Source of the DNA: Tragulus kanchil
Lineage: Eukaryota; Chordata; Mammalia; Artiodactyla; Tragulidae
Reading direction: 5' to 3'
Assembly: GCA_022376925.1 (NCBI GenBank)
Contig: JAIOJX010000003.1
Span: forward strand, 34,897,874 to 34,961,873
DNA: 64,000 bases
Below are positions 33,373-45,318 of the stretch, in pieces. Under the pieces are notes generated by a model. That model worked only from the letters and a program-made list of their open reading frames with translations, did no database searches and was not told where the DNA came from. Within the stretch, counting starts at the first letter, position 1, and each line of letters opens with the position of its first letter. A program made the position numbers and the translations under genes.

Positions 33373-35489
33373 AAGCAAAATTATGCAAGTCCTACTAATG
33401 AGATATGTTCCTGGCACTTATTTCCTCTTGAGTTTATGGCCCAACTTACTTAACCAAGTGATAAGGGAAGCATCTTTGGTTTCAGCTTAAAGTACATTTA
33501 GTATTAGAGGAAGTGGCACACTGGTTATCCCTTACTGGGGAACGTTCACTTAAGATCCAATCTACAAAGATGTGCTTGATAATAATTGCTTTGAAAGACC
33601 TGAGGACTGGGCAAAATCAGGCACCCAGTGACCCAGTGGAGACGTAGGTGTCTGTGCTGTCCCCTTATCCCAGCCTTGCCACCCCCCTTCCCCTTGATAG
33701 GAGCTGATTGTGTCTGTCACATGACTACCTGACTTCAAGACCATTGTTTCACTTTCTACCGTGGATCACTGGGTCCTAGAATGTTGACTCTGATTGAGCT
33801 GAGCTGCAAAGAATTTCATTCTAATGTGCACGTTTTGGGTGTTCCCCAAATATTTGTTAAAAATAAATGAATGGATTCCTACTTTCATAATTGAATGCTT
33901 TCAAAACCCAGAGAAAAGGTGATTTATACATTTACACAGCTGGGCCCGTTACTTTCTTTAGCAGAATTTTCTCGAAGAGTTTGTTAAGTGCTAGCTTGAA
34001 TGCTCTTCTCATTTGGGGTCCCTGTGTCCTGATCCATGGGGGAAAAGCAGCTGCAGTCTGGTGACAGGGGCATGGCAGGGCTCCCAGCGGGTCTCTGGAG
34101 GAGCCATGTTTTCTGCAGAGGTAGAGGTGAATTCTGGGCTCAGAAGCAACCGGGTCAGCCAACAGTTTTGATCCATTTCCCAGGAGGCAGTGATTGAGTG
34201 AGAAGCACCAAGGTTAATTTGTTGATTAAAATTATAATTCAGCATTTACATTTTCAAAGTACTTTATGATTGCTAATGAGTTGCTCTTCAAAGTGGGCCT
34301 GGGAAAAATGTCACTTGGTCCATGGATTGCAGCATGCAGGCTTCTCTGTCTTCCACTATCTTCTGGAGTTTGCTCAAGTTTATGTCCATTGAATCAGTAA
34401 TGCTATCTGATCATCTCATCTTCTGCTTCTCCTTTCTCATTTAGCCTTCAATCTTTTCCAGCATCATTGTCTTTTCCAGTGAGTCGGCTCTTTACATCAG
34501 GTGGCCAAACTATTGGAGCTTCAGCATCAGTTCCTCTGATGAATATTCAAGCAAAATTATGCAAGTCCTACTAATGAGATATGTTCCTGGCACTTATTTC
34601 CTCTTGAGTTTATGGCCCAACTTACTTAACCAAGTGATAAGGGAAGCATCTTTGGTTTCAGCTTAAAGTACATTTAGTATTAGAGGAAGTGGCACACTGG
34701 TTATCCCTTACTGGGGAACGTTCACTTAAGATCCAATCTACAAAGATGTGCTTGATAATAATTGCTTTGAAAGACCTGAGGACTGGGCAAAATCAGGCAC
34801 CCAGTGACCCAGTGGAGACGTAGGTGTCTGTGCTGTCCCCTTATCCCAGCCTTGCCACCCCCCTTCCCCTTGATAGGAGCTGATTGTGTCTGTCACATGA
34901 CTACCTGACTTCAAGACCATTGTTTCACTTTCTACCGTGGATCACTGGGTCCTAGAATGTTGACTCTGATTGAGCTGAGCTGCAAAGAATTTCATTCTAA
35001 TGTGCACGTTTTGGGTGTTCCCCAAATATTTGTTAAAAATAAATGAATGGATTCCTACTTTCATAATTGAATGCTTTCAAAACCCAGAGAAAAGGTGATT
35101 TATACATTTACACAGCTGGGCCCGTTACTTTCTTTAGCAGAATTTTCTCGAAGAGTTTGTTAAGTGCTAGCTTGAATGCTCTTCTCATTTGGGGTCCCTG
35201 TGTCCTGATCCATGGGGGAAAAGCAGCTGCAGTCTGGTGACAGGGGCATGGCAGGGCTCCCAGCGGGTCTCTGGAGGAGCCATGTTTTCTGCAGAGGTAG
35301 AGGTGAATTCTGGGCTCAGAAGCAACCGGGTCAGCCAACAGTTTTGATCCATTTCCCAGGAGGCAGTGATTGAGTGAGAAGCACCAAGGTTAATTTGTTG
35401 ATTAAAATTATAATTCAGCATTTACATTTTCAAAGTACTTTATGATTGCTAATGAGTTGCTCTTCAAAGTGGGCCTGGGAAAAATGTCA
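33143..35489 (+). repeat. Direct tandem duplication pair 11
   Basis: Unit 1 is 33143-34313 and unit 2 is 34320-35489, offset 1176-1177. After unit 1 the sequence continues with 'cttggtcca', which matches the true downstream at about 35493-35501 with 4 nt missing, then joins the BovB fragment. The two units otherwise look identical apart from one C. Confidence 0.95.
34320..34548 (-). mobile_element. BovB fragment, truncated duplicated copy
   Basis: Repeats 33143-33372, entered part way at the junction of pair 11 and lacking one C. Confidence 0.83.
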
Positions 35490-36122
35490 GCCTCTTGGTC
35501 CACACTGTGCAAAAGAGGAAACTGAGACCCCTGAAGTGGCTCACTCAAAGCTGCCCAGGCCAGTTCTGTGGAGGAGGCTGGGTCAAGCCTTAGGCACCAG
35601 CTGTCTACACTGCACTCAACGTCTCCCCAGCAGAGTTGACTCATCCTGGGGCTCCGTTGTCTAAATGTGGTTTGATTTGGATCTGTGCTCTTCCAGTGAA
35701 AGAAGCTCAACTCTCCTCACTCCTGAAGGGTGTCAAGCAGCTGTGGCACTGACAGCTGAAAGAATGCTTCTAGGAAGGCCCTTCTTTGATCAGTCTGGGA
35801 CTGTGCTGGTGTGAATTCTGCTCAGGAAGATTGTTTCAGGGTTCTGAGTCTTTGCTTTCATTTTCCAACAAATCTCTCAAGAAACCTTTTCCCACCAGTC
35901 TCTCTGAGATAAACTCATGTTCATAGGAATCCCACTTTTAGATTTTTAGGAGGAGATGATGAATCCCACTTTTAGAATTTTAAGAGATGATGAACATGTT
36001 TATTACCAACTATAATGAATGACTCCAAAGGAATATACATAGGTATAAGAGCTATCACATTTTATACTATAAATATATGCAGTTTATTGTCTAACAAATT
36101 ATATTCTACTAAAGCTGTTAGA

Positions 36123-36165
36123 CATATGGAACGCTTTTTGAATTTGCATGTCATCCTTACGCAGC
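36123..36165 (-). pseudogene. U6 snRNA pseudogene fragment at a duplication junction
   Basis: Only the 3' portion of the U6-like sequence is present (minus strand). It stops at 36165, where unit 2 of pair 12 begins. The same bases continue into a full-length U6 copy at 37172-37276. Confidence 0.85.
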
Positions 36166-37137
36166 TGGGCCGGTTACTTTCTTTAGCAGAATTTTCTCGA
36201 AGAGTTTGTTAAGTGCTAGCTTGAATGCTCTTCTCATTTGGGGTCCCTGTGTCCTGATCCATGGGGGAAAAGCAGCTGCAGTCTGGTGACAGGGGCATGG
36301 CAGGGCTCCCAGCGGGTCTCTGGAGGAGCCATGTTTTCTGCAGAGGTAGAGGTGAATTCTGGGCTCAGAAGCAACCGGGTCAGCCAACAGTTTTGATCCA
36401 TTTCCCAGGAGGCAGTGATTGAGTGAGAAGCACCAAGGTTAATTTGTTGATTAAAATTATAATTCAGCATTTACATTTTCAAAGTACTTTATGATTGCTA
36501 ATGAGTTGCTCTTCAAAGTGGGCCTGGGAAAAATGTCAGCCTCTTGGTCCACACTGTGCAAAAGAGGAAACTGAGACCCCTGAAGTGGCTCACTCAAAGC
36601 TGCCCAGGCCAGTTCTGTGGAGGAGGCTGGGTCAAGCCTTAGGCACCAGCTGTCTACACTGCACTCAACGTCTCCCCAGCAGAGTTGACTCATCCTGGGG
36701 CTCCGTTGTCTAAATGTGGTTTGATTTGGATCTGTGCTCTTCCAGTGAAAGAAGCTCAACTCTCCTCACTCCTGAAGGGTGTCAAGCAGCTGTGGCACTG
36801 ACAGCTGAAAGAATGCTTCTAGGAAGGCCCTTCTTTGATCAGTCTGGGACTGTGCTGGTGTGAATTCTGCTCAGGAAGATTGTTTCAGGGTTCTGAGTCT
36901 TTGCTTTCATTTTCCAACAAATCTCTCAAGAAACCTTTTCCCACCAGTCTCTCTGAGATAAACTCATGTTCATAGGAATCCCACTTTTAGATTTTTAGGA
37001 GGAGATGATGAATCCCACTTTTAGAATTTTAAGAGATGATGAACATGTTTATTACCAACTATAATGAATGACTCCAAAGGAATATACATAGGTATAAGAG
37101 CTATCACATTTTATACTATAAATATATGCAGTTTATT

Positions 37138-37172
37138 GTCTAACAAATTATATTCTACTAAAGCTGTTAGAC
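37138..37172. other. Short inverted repeat beside the U6 3' end
   Basis: An 8 bp arm 'gtctaaca' at 37138-37145 is matched by its complement 'tgttagac' at 37165-37172, with a 19 nt loop, touching the U6 3' end. It is also present at 36089-36123. Confidence 0.6.
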
Positions 37173-37276
37173 ATATGGAACGCTTTTTGAATTTGCATGT
37201 CATCCTTACGCAGCGGCCATGCTAATCTTCTCTGTATCATTCCAATTTTTACTATATGTGCTGCTGAAGTGAGCAC
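37172..37276 (-). pseudogene. RNU6 pseudogene: U6 snRNA retropseudogene, full length
   Basis: Read on the minus strand, the sequence follows human/bovine U6 snRNA from its 5' 'gtgctc' to 'gcgttccatat'. The conserved 'gatacagagaagattagcat' box is intact. I count about ten differences, including a changed 'ttcgtgaag' segment and one extra A. It lacks the 3' T run that ends RNA polymerase III transcription, and no proximal promoter elements are visible. Function as a spliceosomal RNA is unlikely. Confidence 0.92.
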
Positions 37277-37293
37277 CCACTTTTAGATTTTTA

Positions 37294-37650
37294 TTTATTT
37301 AAAGTAGGATATCATATATGTTTTTTTATTGTTACAAGGAAATGAATCAACTGTTCATCCCTAATCAGTGCTGATGGAAGACCCAGACCTTCAGAAGCTC
37401 TTTGAGCCATGTTGCTGAGGACATTTCATCCCTGACAGCTCCCCAAGCCATTGTGTGGATACAGATTTTCATGTTTGCACTCATAACATTGTAACAGATA
37501 CTTTCTCTGGCATTTTCTAGGAACTTTTTCACTACTTTATCTCTCTTCTATCTTGCACCATACCTGTCTAATCATACTTAGTAGTCAATGCTTATTAGTA
37601 GAAGAACAGGTCTTTTTTTTTTTTTTGCAAGTGACTATAAGTTTTTTTTT
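37294..37650. other. Unique non-coding stretch
   Basis: No recognisable gene or repeat apart from T runs near 37613-37626 and 37641-37650; the second belongs to the target-site duplication of the SINE that follows. Confidence 0.4.
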
Positions 37651-37977
37651 GTAAAGATTTATTTATTTACTTATTTATTTTGGGCGGGTGTCGGGTTGGG
37701 GAGGGAGGGGAGCGGGTGGGCCACTTCTATTGGTCTTTCATTTCTCCATTTTCATCCGTCTTTGTTCTTTGGCTCCTATGGGCCTCCCATCGCGGTGGTG
37801 TCTGTCGCTGCAGAGCTCCGGCTCTGGGCGCATGCGCTCCAGAGCTCTGGCTCGGTGATTAGACATATCAGTCCAGCCGCTCCGCAGCACGTGGGATCCT
37901 CCCAGGCCAGGGCTCGAACTGGCGCCCCTTGCACTGCAAGGCGGTGTCCTTATCCACTGGACCACCAGGGGAAGCCC
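37651..37977 (-). mobile_element. GC-rich CHR-like SINE
   Basis: Same family and orientation as 19240-19558. The ATTT-rich tail is at the left, the G-rich plus-strand segment follows, and the tRNA-like head is at the right. A likely duplication 'taagtttttt' lies at 37638-37647 and 37978-37987. Less diverged than the CHR-1 element at 20577. Confidence 0.85.
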
Positions 37978-37987
37978 TAAGTTTTTT

Positions 37988-38392
37988 GTTTCTTTTCAGG
38001 AAGGAGTAATAGACATAGAGTGAAAAAAAAAGGAAAAATAGGAGAAAGAACAGAGGAATTGAAATAAAGAGAAGTTGTGTCAGCATACTGAATACTATCG
38101 TATATAGTCTCATATGTTCTCATTAATAACTGTACTGTGGATGAAGAAATGATCAGAGACAGGGAAAAAAAGAAGAAACAAATAGGTAGATACAATCTGT
38201 ACTAGTTTCCCAGGTACAAATATATCCGACATGTAGGTTTTTTTTTTTTTTTTTTCAACATGTAGTTTTAATTATAATCAAAAAAGAATTAGCTTCATGG
38301 TGAAAAAAAAAAATCACTTTTTCCCCAGACAAATTCTTAGAAGGCCAATGCCAATAAGGGAATTACCTGGAAGCTGGTTTCAAGGGGTTCAG
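37988..38392. other. Unique AT-rich stretch with a T tract
   Basis: Holds a T tract at 38237-38255 flanked by 8 bp direct repeats 'acatgtag' (38229-38236 and 38258-38265). Otherwise nothing is recognised. Confidence 0.5.
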
Positions 38393-39200
38393 TCTAAAAA
38401 CTGTGGTTGAGTCCATATTCCATCCTCCCTCTTCAAGAGCTTCCCAGGTTTTTTAGTGTGGTTTTCAGATACTGGAGGATGGAATGAGGAATGTCATCCC
38501 AATTCCTGACCAGCACATCACCTATTTTCTATTTTTCACGTATAATAGTCGAAACTGTATAGCCTATGCTGGGAACATTTAGACTTCAGTTTTGGAATTT
38601 TCTAGGGAGAGGCTTAGTCACACTTTCAAAGCACAGGTACTTCAGGAGAAAAATCTTTGGTAATTGAGAGGTTACACGGATGCCTCATATCAACTGAGAC
38701 TGTCTGCTATAACTATTATGTATTGGCCATTGTATAAGGGATATAAGTTCCACATCTGTGTCTGCCACTTACTTCCTTTTTGGAGCAAGTTACTGAACTT
38801 TGTGCTTCATTTTCTTCACTGTTTTATAAACACAGATGATATTACTTGCATTAGAGACATTATGAAGATTGAAGAACAAAATATTAGAAATAACTGAGTT
38901 AGGGAAGAGAGGGAAATAGACAAAGCAAAAAAAAAATTCTTAGAGAAAAATGTCAGCTATTAAATGTGGAAGGAATAATAAAATTAGAAAATCACCACCT
39001 GTAGTTCCTGATGCCGAAGTTGATTCAGGTGTGAGTATGATCAGTGGGTGCTAAAGCCATTGGGTGAGAGAGGTTGAGGAGCAGGATATTCGTTTTAAAC
39101 CCTGGAGAGTAAGTTGACAATGGAGAGGTCCGGTGATCACCACCTCTACCAAATGGTCAAGCTTAGTGTGACTCCTAGAGGGAAAACCTGACCTCATACC

Positions 39201-39545
39201 CAGAGTTGGCCGTATGTGTCCATAGGTTCTGCATCCATGGATTTAACCAACTGAGGATTGAAAATACTCTGGTAAAAAAATTCCAGGAAGGTCCTCAAAG
39301 TAAAACTTGAATTTGCTAGCAACTATTAACAAAGCATTTACACTGTATGCATAACAATTTACATAGCACCTAACCTGTATTAGATATTATAAGCAACTAG
39401 AGATGATCTAAAGTATATGGGAGAATATATGTAGGGTATAAATAAATACAACACCATTTTATATAAGGGACTTGAGCATCCTTGGATTTTGGTATTCTCA
39501 GAGGTGCTGGAACCAATCCCCCCAGGATACCAAGGGATGAATGTA
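39201..39545 (+). mobile_element. MER2-type (Tigger/Tc-mariner) DNA transposon
   Basis: Non-autonomous MITE-like element. The left end 'cagagttggccgta' and right end 'aagggatgaatgta' are degraded inverted termini of the MER2 consensus as remembered. Internal blocks 'aacttgaatttgc', 'taagcaactagagatgatct' and 'ataagggacttgagcatcc' agree. No transposase is encoded. Copies at 40347-40691 and, partial, at 41554-41846. Confidence 0.82.
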
Positions 39546-40346
39546 TCTAAAACTGTGGTTGAGTCCATATTCCATCCTCCCTCTTCAAGAGCTTCCCAGG
39601 TTTTTAGTGTGGTTTTCAGATACTGGAGGATGGAATGGTGTCATCCCAATTCCTGACCAGCACATCACCTATTTTCTATTTTTCACGTATAATAGTCGAA
39701 ACTGTATAGCCTATGCTGGGAACATTTAGACTTCAGTTTTGGAATTTTCTAGGGAGAGGCTTAGTCACACTTTCAAAGCACAGGTACTTCAGGAGAAAAA
39801 TCTTTGGTAATTGAGAGGTTACACGGATGCCTCATATCAACTGAGACTGTCTGCTATAACTATTATGTATTGGCCATTGTATAAGGGATATAAGTTCCAC
39901 ATCTGTGTCTGCCACTTACTTCCTTTTGGAGCAAGTTACTGAACTTTGTGCTTCATTTTCTTCACTGTTTTATAAACACAGATGATATTACTTGCATTAG
40001 AGACATTATGAAGATTGAAGAACAAAATATTAGAAATAACTGAGTTAGGGAAGAGAGGGAAATAGACAAAGCAAAAAAAAAATTCTTAGAGAAAAATGTC
40101 AGCTATTAAATGTGGAAGGAATAATAAAATTAGAAAATCACCACCTGTAGTTCCTGATGCCGAAGTTGATTCAGGTGTGAGTATGATCAGTGGGTGCTAA
40201 AGCCATTGGGTGAGAGAGGTTGAGGAGCAGGATATTCGTTTTAAACCCTGGAGAGTAAGTTGACAATGGAGAGGTCCGGTGATCACCACCTCTACCAAAT
40301 GGTCAAGCTTAGTGTGACTCCTAGAGGGAAAACCTGACCTCATACC

Positions 40347-40691
40347 CAGAGTTGGCCGTATGTGTCCATAGGTTCTGCATCCATGGATTTAACCAACTGA
40401 GGATTGAAAATACTCTGGTAAAAAAATTCCAGGAAGGTCCTCAAAGTAAAACTTGAATTTGCTAGCAACTATTAACAAAGCATTTACACTGTATGCATAA
40501 CAATTTACATAGCACCTAACCTGTATTAGATATTATAAGCAACTAGAGATGATCTAAAGTATATGGGAGAATATATGTAGGGTATAAATAAATACAACAC
40601 CATTTTATATAAGGGACTTGAGCATCCTTGGATTTTGGTATTCTCAGAGGTGCTGGAACCAATCCCCCCAGGATACCAAGGGATGAATGTA
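40347..40691 (+). mobile_element. MER2-type DNA transposon, duplicated copy
   Basis: Counterpart of 39201-39545 in unit 2 of pair 13. It is followed by the genuine right flank. Confidence 0.82.
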
Positions 40692-42669
40692 TGTTATTAT
40701 ATAATAAAAATCTGAGGTACTACCTATAAATTATTCTGGCCAAAAATGCTTAATCTAAATCTAATCAGACCTCTAACGTAACTTCTAGTTTAAAAAATAC
40801 AAGAAACATGAAGGTGGACTTAGAAGCTAAGGTGCACTATGAGAAAGCAGCCAGAATGTGTATAAGACAGTTTGATCTGAATGCTTAAGAAAGTTCTATA
40901 GCATGAGAAAACAAAAAAGGCAAGAAAGGGGACTGATCTGGTTTAAAAGACAACACGGAGCTATCACAGCTCTGTGAAATATATAAAACAGCAACAAAAA
41001 CAAAAGTGTCAATAGCAAATGAGTTATGATGCTTTTTATTAGTCACAGATTATTAGGAAAACATATATAACAACTGAATGTAGGTGACATTTATGGAATA
41101 ATTTTCATTCTATAAAATTCTGTAATAACTTAAACATTTTCCCAGGTATAACAATGATATTGTGGTATACCTGAGAATAGCTCTCTCTATACATATATAA
41201 AGATATTTATATGAACTATCTTAACATTTATATAAAAATATTAACATTTGCTTTATCTAATGGAGGTGTATGAGTGTTCATAGTGTTATTTATGTCGAGT
41301 TATTATGTTTAGAATTCTTCACGTTAGAAAAAACTATAAAAAAGGTATTTTACATATAAGATACTCAAATGATAAACCTAGGAAACATATAAGCTATTTT
41401 TAATGTATCAATAGTATCTATACAATATCTTTAATGGCACAGGAAATTGTGCACTAATCTCTTTGTGTTCAGAAAAATGAGAACAAAACTTATCCCAAAA
41501 GGAGGTAAAATTCATTCACAGATTGGGAAAATATTCAAGTTTGCTGGAACCAATGAGGATTGAAAATACTCTGGTAAAAAATTCCAGGAAGGTCCTCAAA
41601 GTAAAACTTGAATTTGCTAGCAACTATTAACAAAGCATTTACACTGTATGCATAACAATTTACATAGCACCTAACCTGTATTAGATATTATAAGCAACTA
41701 GAGATGATCTAAAGTATATGGGAGAATATATGTAGGGTATAAATAAATACAACACCATTTTATATAAGGGACTTGAGCATCCTTGGATTTTGGTATTCTC
41801 AGAGGTGCTGGAACCAATCCCCCCAGGATACCAAGGGATGAATGTATGTTATTATATAATAAAAATCTGAGGTACTACCTATAAATTATTCTGGCCAAAA
41901 ATGCTTAATCTAAATCTAATCAGACCTCTAACGTAACTTCTAGTTTAAAAAATACAAGAAACATGAAGGTGGACTTAGAAGCTAAGGTGCACTATGAGAA
42001 AGCAGCCAGAATGTGTATAAGACAGTTTGATCTGAATGCTTAAGAAAGTTCTATAGCATGAGAAAACAAAAAAGGCAAGAAAGGGGACTGATCTGGTTTA
42101 AAAGACAACACGGAGCTATCACAGCTCTGTGAAATATATAAAACAGCAACAAAAACAAAAGTGTCAATAGCAAATGAGTTATGATGCTTTTTATTAGTCA
42201 CAGATTATTAGGAAAACATATATAACAACTGAATGTAGGTGACATTTATGGAATAATTTTCATTCTATAAAATTCTGTAATAACTTAAACATTTTCCCAG
42301 GTATAACAATGATATTGTGGTATACCTGAGAATAGCTCTCTCTATACATATATAAAGATATTTATATGAACTATCTTAACATTTATATAAAAATATTAAC
42401 ATTTGCTTTATCTAATGGAGGTGTATGAGTGTTCATAGTGTTATTTATGTCGAGTTATTATGTTTAGAATTCTTCACGTTAGAAAAAACTATAAAAAAGG
42501 TATTTTACATATAAGATACTCAAATGATAAACCTAGGAAACATATAAGCTATTTTTAATGTATCAATAGTATCTATACAATATCTTTAATGGCACAGGAA
42601 ATTGTGCACTAATCTCTTTGTGTTCAGAAAAATGAGAACAAAACTTATCCCAAAAGGAGGTAAAATTCA
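40398..42669 (+). repeat. Direct tandem duplication pair 14
   Basis: Unit 1 is 40398-41514 and unit 2 is 41554-42669, offset 1155 after one A-run difference, with a 39 bp filler. The end of the filler ('ggaaccaatgagg') is a corrupted form of the true upstream 'ttaaccaactgagg', so the second copy starts with degraded sequence. Confidence 0.94.
41554..41846 (+). mobile_element. MER2-type DNA transposon, 5'-cut duplicated copy
   Basis: Third representation of the same element, lacking its left end because unit 2 of pair 14 begins inside it. Confidence 0.8.
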
Positions 42670-43610
42670 CACAGAAAAAAAAGAAACAACAGTTCACAGA
42701 CTATTAAACAGCTAGGAAATACATAAAATATTTTTCTTTTCTTCCAGAGTGCAAGTTTTATCAGATTTACAAATTGATCTGTCATCCTCCTGGTTTAAAG
42801 ATAAATTCAGATAATGATGCTTTGGGGCAAACTCAGAAACAGTCTATTAACAATCCCTTGGATTTGTAAAGCATCCTTTATTTTCTTAATCTGAATGTAT
42901 CCTCCCCCGACCCCAATACATAGGAGTCCCTACCAAATACATCCAGTCATCTGGCAGTACTCACACATTAATTCTCATAGACAAATATGCCAAGGATTTC
43001 TTTCTCAATATACCAGTGGGGAAGCTAAGTCTGTAATGTACATGGGTTACAAATATGGAACTAGAACCAGTTATTACTCCTTGCTAAATTAGAAAGAATG
43101 GGGAAATTTTTTATTTCAGATTTACTTATGAAAAATACTTTGGAAAAAGTAATCTGTATTATTATTACTATTTTATTTTGAAATTGTTTATGTCATTAAT
43201 TGTGAAAAGGCTGCCTGGATTTAAAAGCTACTTGCTATAATATTGTACATCAACTATACCATAGTAAAAAACAAAAAAGTTACAGACTATAGTCCAAGTA
43301 GGCCACATATTTTGATGTCACTCCGTTAATATTGATGTCTTGCCTCTAAGAACTGATGTAATAGACCATATCTTTACAGCAAGGTATTTTTTTTTTACAG
43401 AAAATGAGAAATTGATAGGATTTGCATTGCAAATATTTAAGTAGAACTCCATTTGTTAATTTTTGCTACCATTTACTAAAAGTTAGTGTTGACAGTATTT
43501 AAAAAAATTGAATTGATAACCATACCTTAGAATTTTGATGAATACTGATCTTATCTATCTGTACATGCCTTTTTCCTCTCCCTCTTATTTCTTGCTTTCC
43601 TTTCCGTTAG
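42670..43610. other. Unique AT-rich non-coding stretch
   Basis: No exon is seen. Around 43240-43280, 'attgtacatcaactatacc' followed by A-rich sequence resembles the very end of an L1 tail on the plus strand. Confidence 0.4.
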
Positions 43611-44142
43611 ATTTGTATAAAGCAGGGAAAAATGTGTTGTGGGTATGTCTATGGAGTAAAGTATTATATTTTATGTATTGGATTTTTAGATACATTAAAA
43701 TAAACAACTAAACAAATCTAAAAGATATCTCTATTTTCCCAGATGTCTTGTGTTTTTCTTTTTGGTGTCCTTATTACTCAGAAGAATAATTTCCATTCTT
43801 CTCTGGAACTTGCTGATTAGTAGTATTATAATAATTATAGGAAATCATGAATATAAGAACCAGAACTGCCCACATCAAAAACCAAAACTTTCAAATATTG
43901 TCATTATAAATCCCATCTTAAAAAAAATGAAAGATTTATCCAGAATCATCAGGCATGAGTACTACCACATTGGTGAACTTTCCAGAAAAACATTTAAGTG
44001 CTCCAAACTTTTTAAGAGATTACTGATTTAAATGGAATGCTTTAAAAATCTTGTATGTACTTCTTTTCACATAAAAACTTAATATGCAGCATATAAGCTA
44101 ATATTTACTTAATGATTCAAGTTTATATACTGTTTCCTTCTT

Positions 44143-44345
44143 TAGGGGATCTTCCCAAGCCAGGGATCAAACCCAGGTTTCCCACATTGCAGATGGATTC
44201 TTTATCGACTGCGTCACTAGGGAAGCCCAAGAATACTGAAGTGGGTAGCCTATTCCTTCTCCAGGGAATTCTCCCGACCCAAGAATTGAACCAGGGTCTC
44301 CTGCATTGCAGGCAGATTACTTATCAGCTGAGCTACCAGGAAGCC
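44143..44345 (-). mobile_element. Bov-tA SINE with a second head (compound)
   Basis: Reverse-complement Bov-tA sequence in which the tRNA-like head region occurs twice ('gggaagccc' at about 44220-44228 and 'aggaagccc' at about 44338-44346), as in dimer-like Bov-tA variants or one SINE inserted next to another. Copy at 45319-45521. Confidence 0.82.
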
Positions 44346-44419
44346 CAATATTTCATAGTGATTCAAGGTTATCTTTATAAACAGGATGCTTTAAATCCAC
44401 ATAACACTTATAGTTCATA

Positions 44420-44600
44420 GATTATCTTCACACAGCTTCTCATTAGCACTTCACCACAGCTTTATGCCATAAGTAGGGTAGCTGTGGATATTCCTATTTT
44501 ACAGAAAAGGAAACTGAGGTTCAGAGTGGCTAAGCAACTTTCTCCCAAATCTCTCACAAGTGCTAGAACAGGAAAGCAAAGTCTTCTAGCTTCCAGACGG
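44420..44600 (-). mobile_element. MIR SINE
   Basis: Reverse-complement MIR with 'attttacagaaaaggaaact', 'gaggttcagagtggctaagc' and 'aactttctcccaaatctc'. Copy at 45596-45776. Confidence 0.65.
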
Positions 44601-45318
44601 TGTCTCCTTCCCATAAACAACCTTGCCCCCCTGGACTAGTGATTACACAGCGGTGTTTACAAAGATAATGAAGTGGTAACATGCACCATTTTTCCTTTCT
44701 CTAAAAACCCTCAGACTCCCAAGGTTTTATGTTCTTGCATTTGCTTTTTATAGTTTTTATTGCACAGCTCCTGGCATCTAATAAGCATTTGTATAAAGCA
44801 GGGAAAAATGTGTTGTGGGTATGTCTATGGAGTAAAGTATTATATTTTATGTATTGGATTTTTAGATACATTAAAATAAACAACTAAACAAATCTAAAAG
44901 ATATCTCTATTTTCCCAGATGTCTTGTGTTTTTCTTTTTGGTGTCCTTATTACTCAGAAGAATAATTTCCATTCTTCTCTGGAACTTGCTGATTAGTAGT
45001 ATTATAATAATTATAGGAAATCATGAATATAAGAACCAGAACTGCCCACATCAAAAACCAAAACTTTCAAATATTGTCATTATAAATCCCATCTTAAAAA
45101 AAATGAAAGATTTATCCAGAATCATCAGGCATGAGTACTACCACATTGGTGAACTTTCCAGAAAAACATTTAAGTGCTCCAAACTTTTTAAGAGATTACT
45201 GATTTAAATGGAATGCTTTAAAAATCTTGTATGTACTTCTTTTCACATAAAAACTTAATATGCAGCATATAAGCTAATATTTACTTAATGATTCAAGTTT
45301 ATATACTGTTTCCTTCTT

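Larger units (their letters stand above)
35113..37214 (+). repeat. Direct tandem duplication pair 12
   Basis: Unit 1 is 35113-36165 and unit 2 is 36162-37214, offset exactly 1049, sharing 4 bp 'cagc' at the junction. No internal substitution is seen. Unit 1 ends and unit 2 ends inside a U6 pseudogene, so the left copy of that pseudogene is cut. Confidence 0.95.
38397..40692 (+). repeat. Direct tandem duplication pair 13
   Basis: Unit 1 is 38397-39546 and unit 2 is 39546-40692, offset 1152 falling to 1146 through small deletions in unit 2 (T run, 'aggaa' segment). The units abut at one base. Unit 1 ends exactly at the end of a MER2 element. Confidence 0.94.

Noticed and set aside
37172..37276. 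Functional U6 snRNA gene
   Set aside because: About ten changes from U6, no terminator T run and no visible upstream polymerase III promoter.
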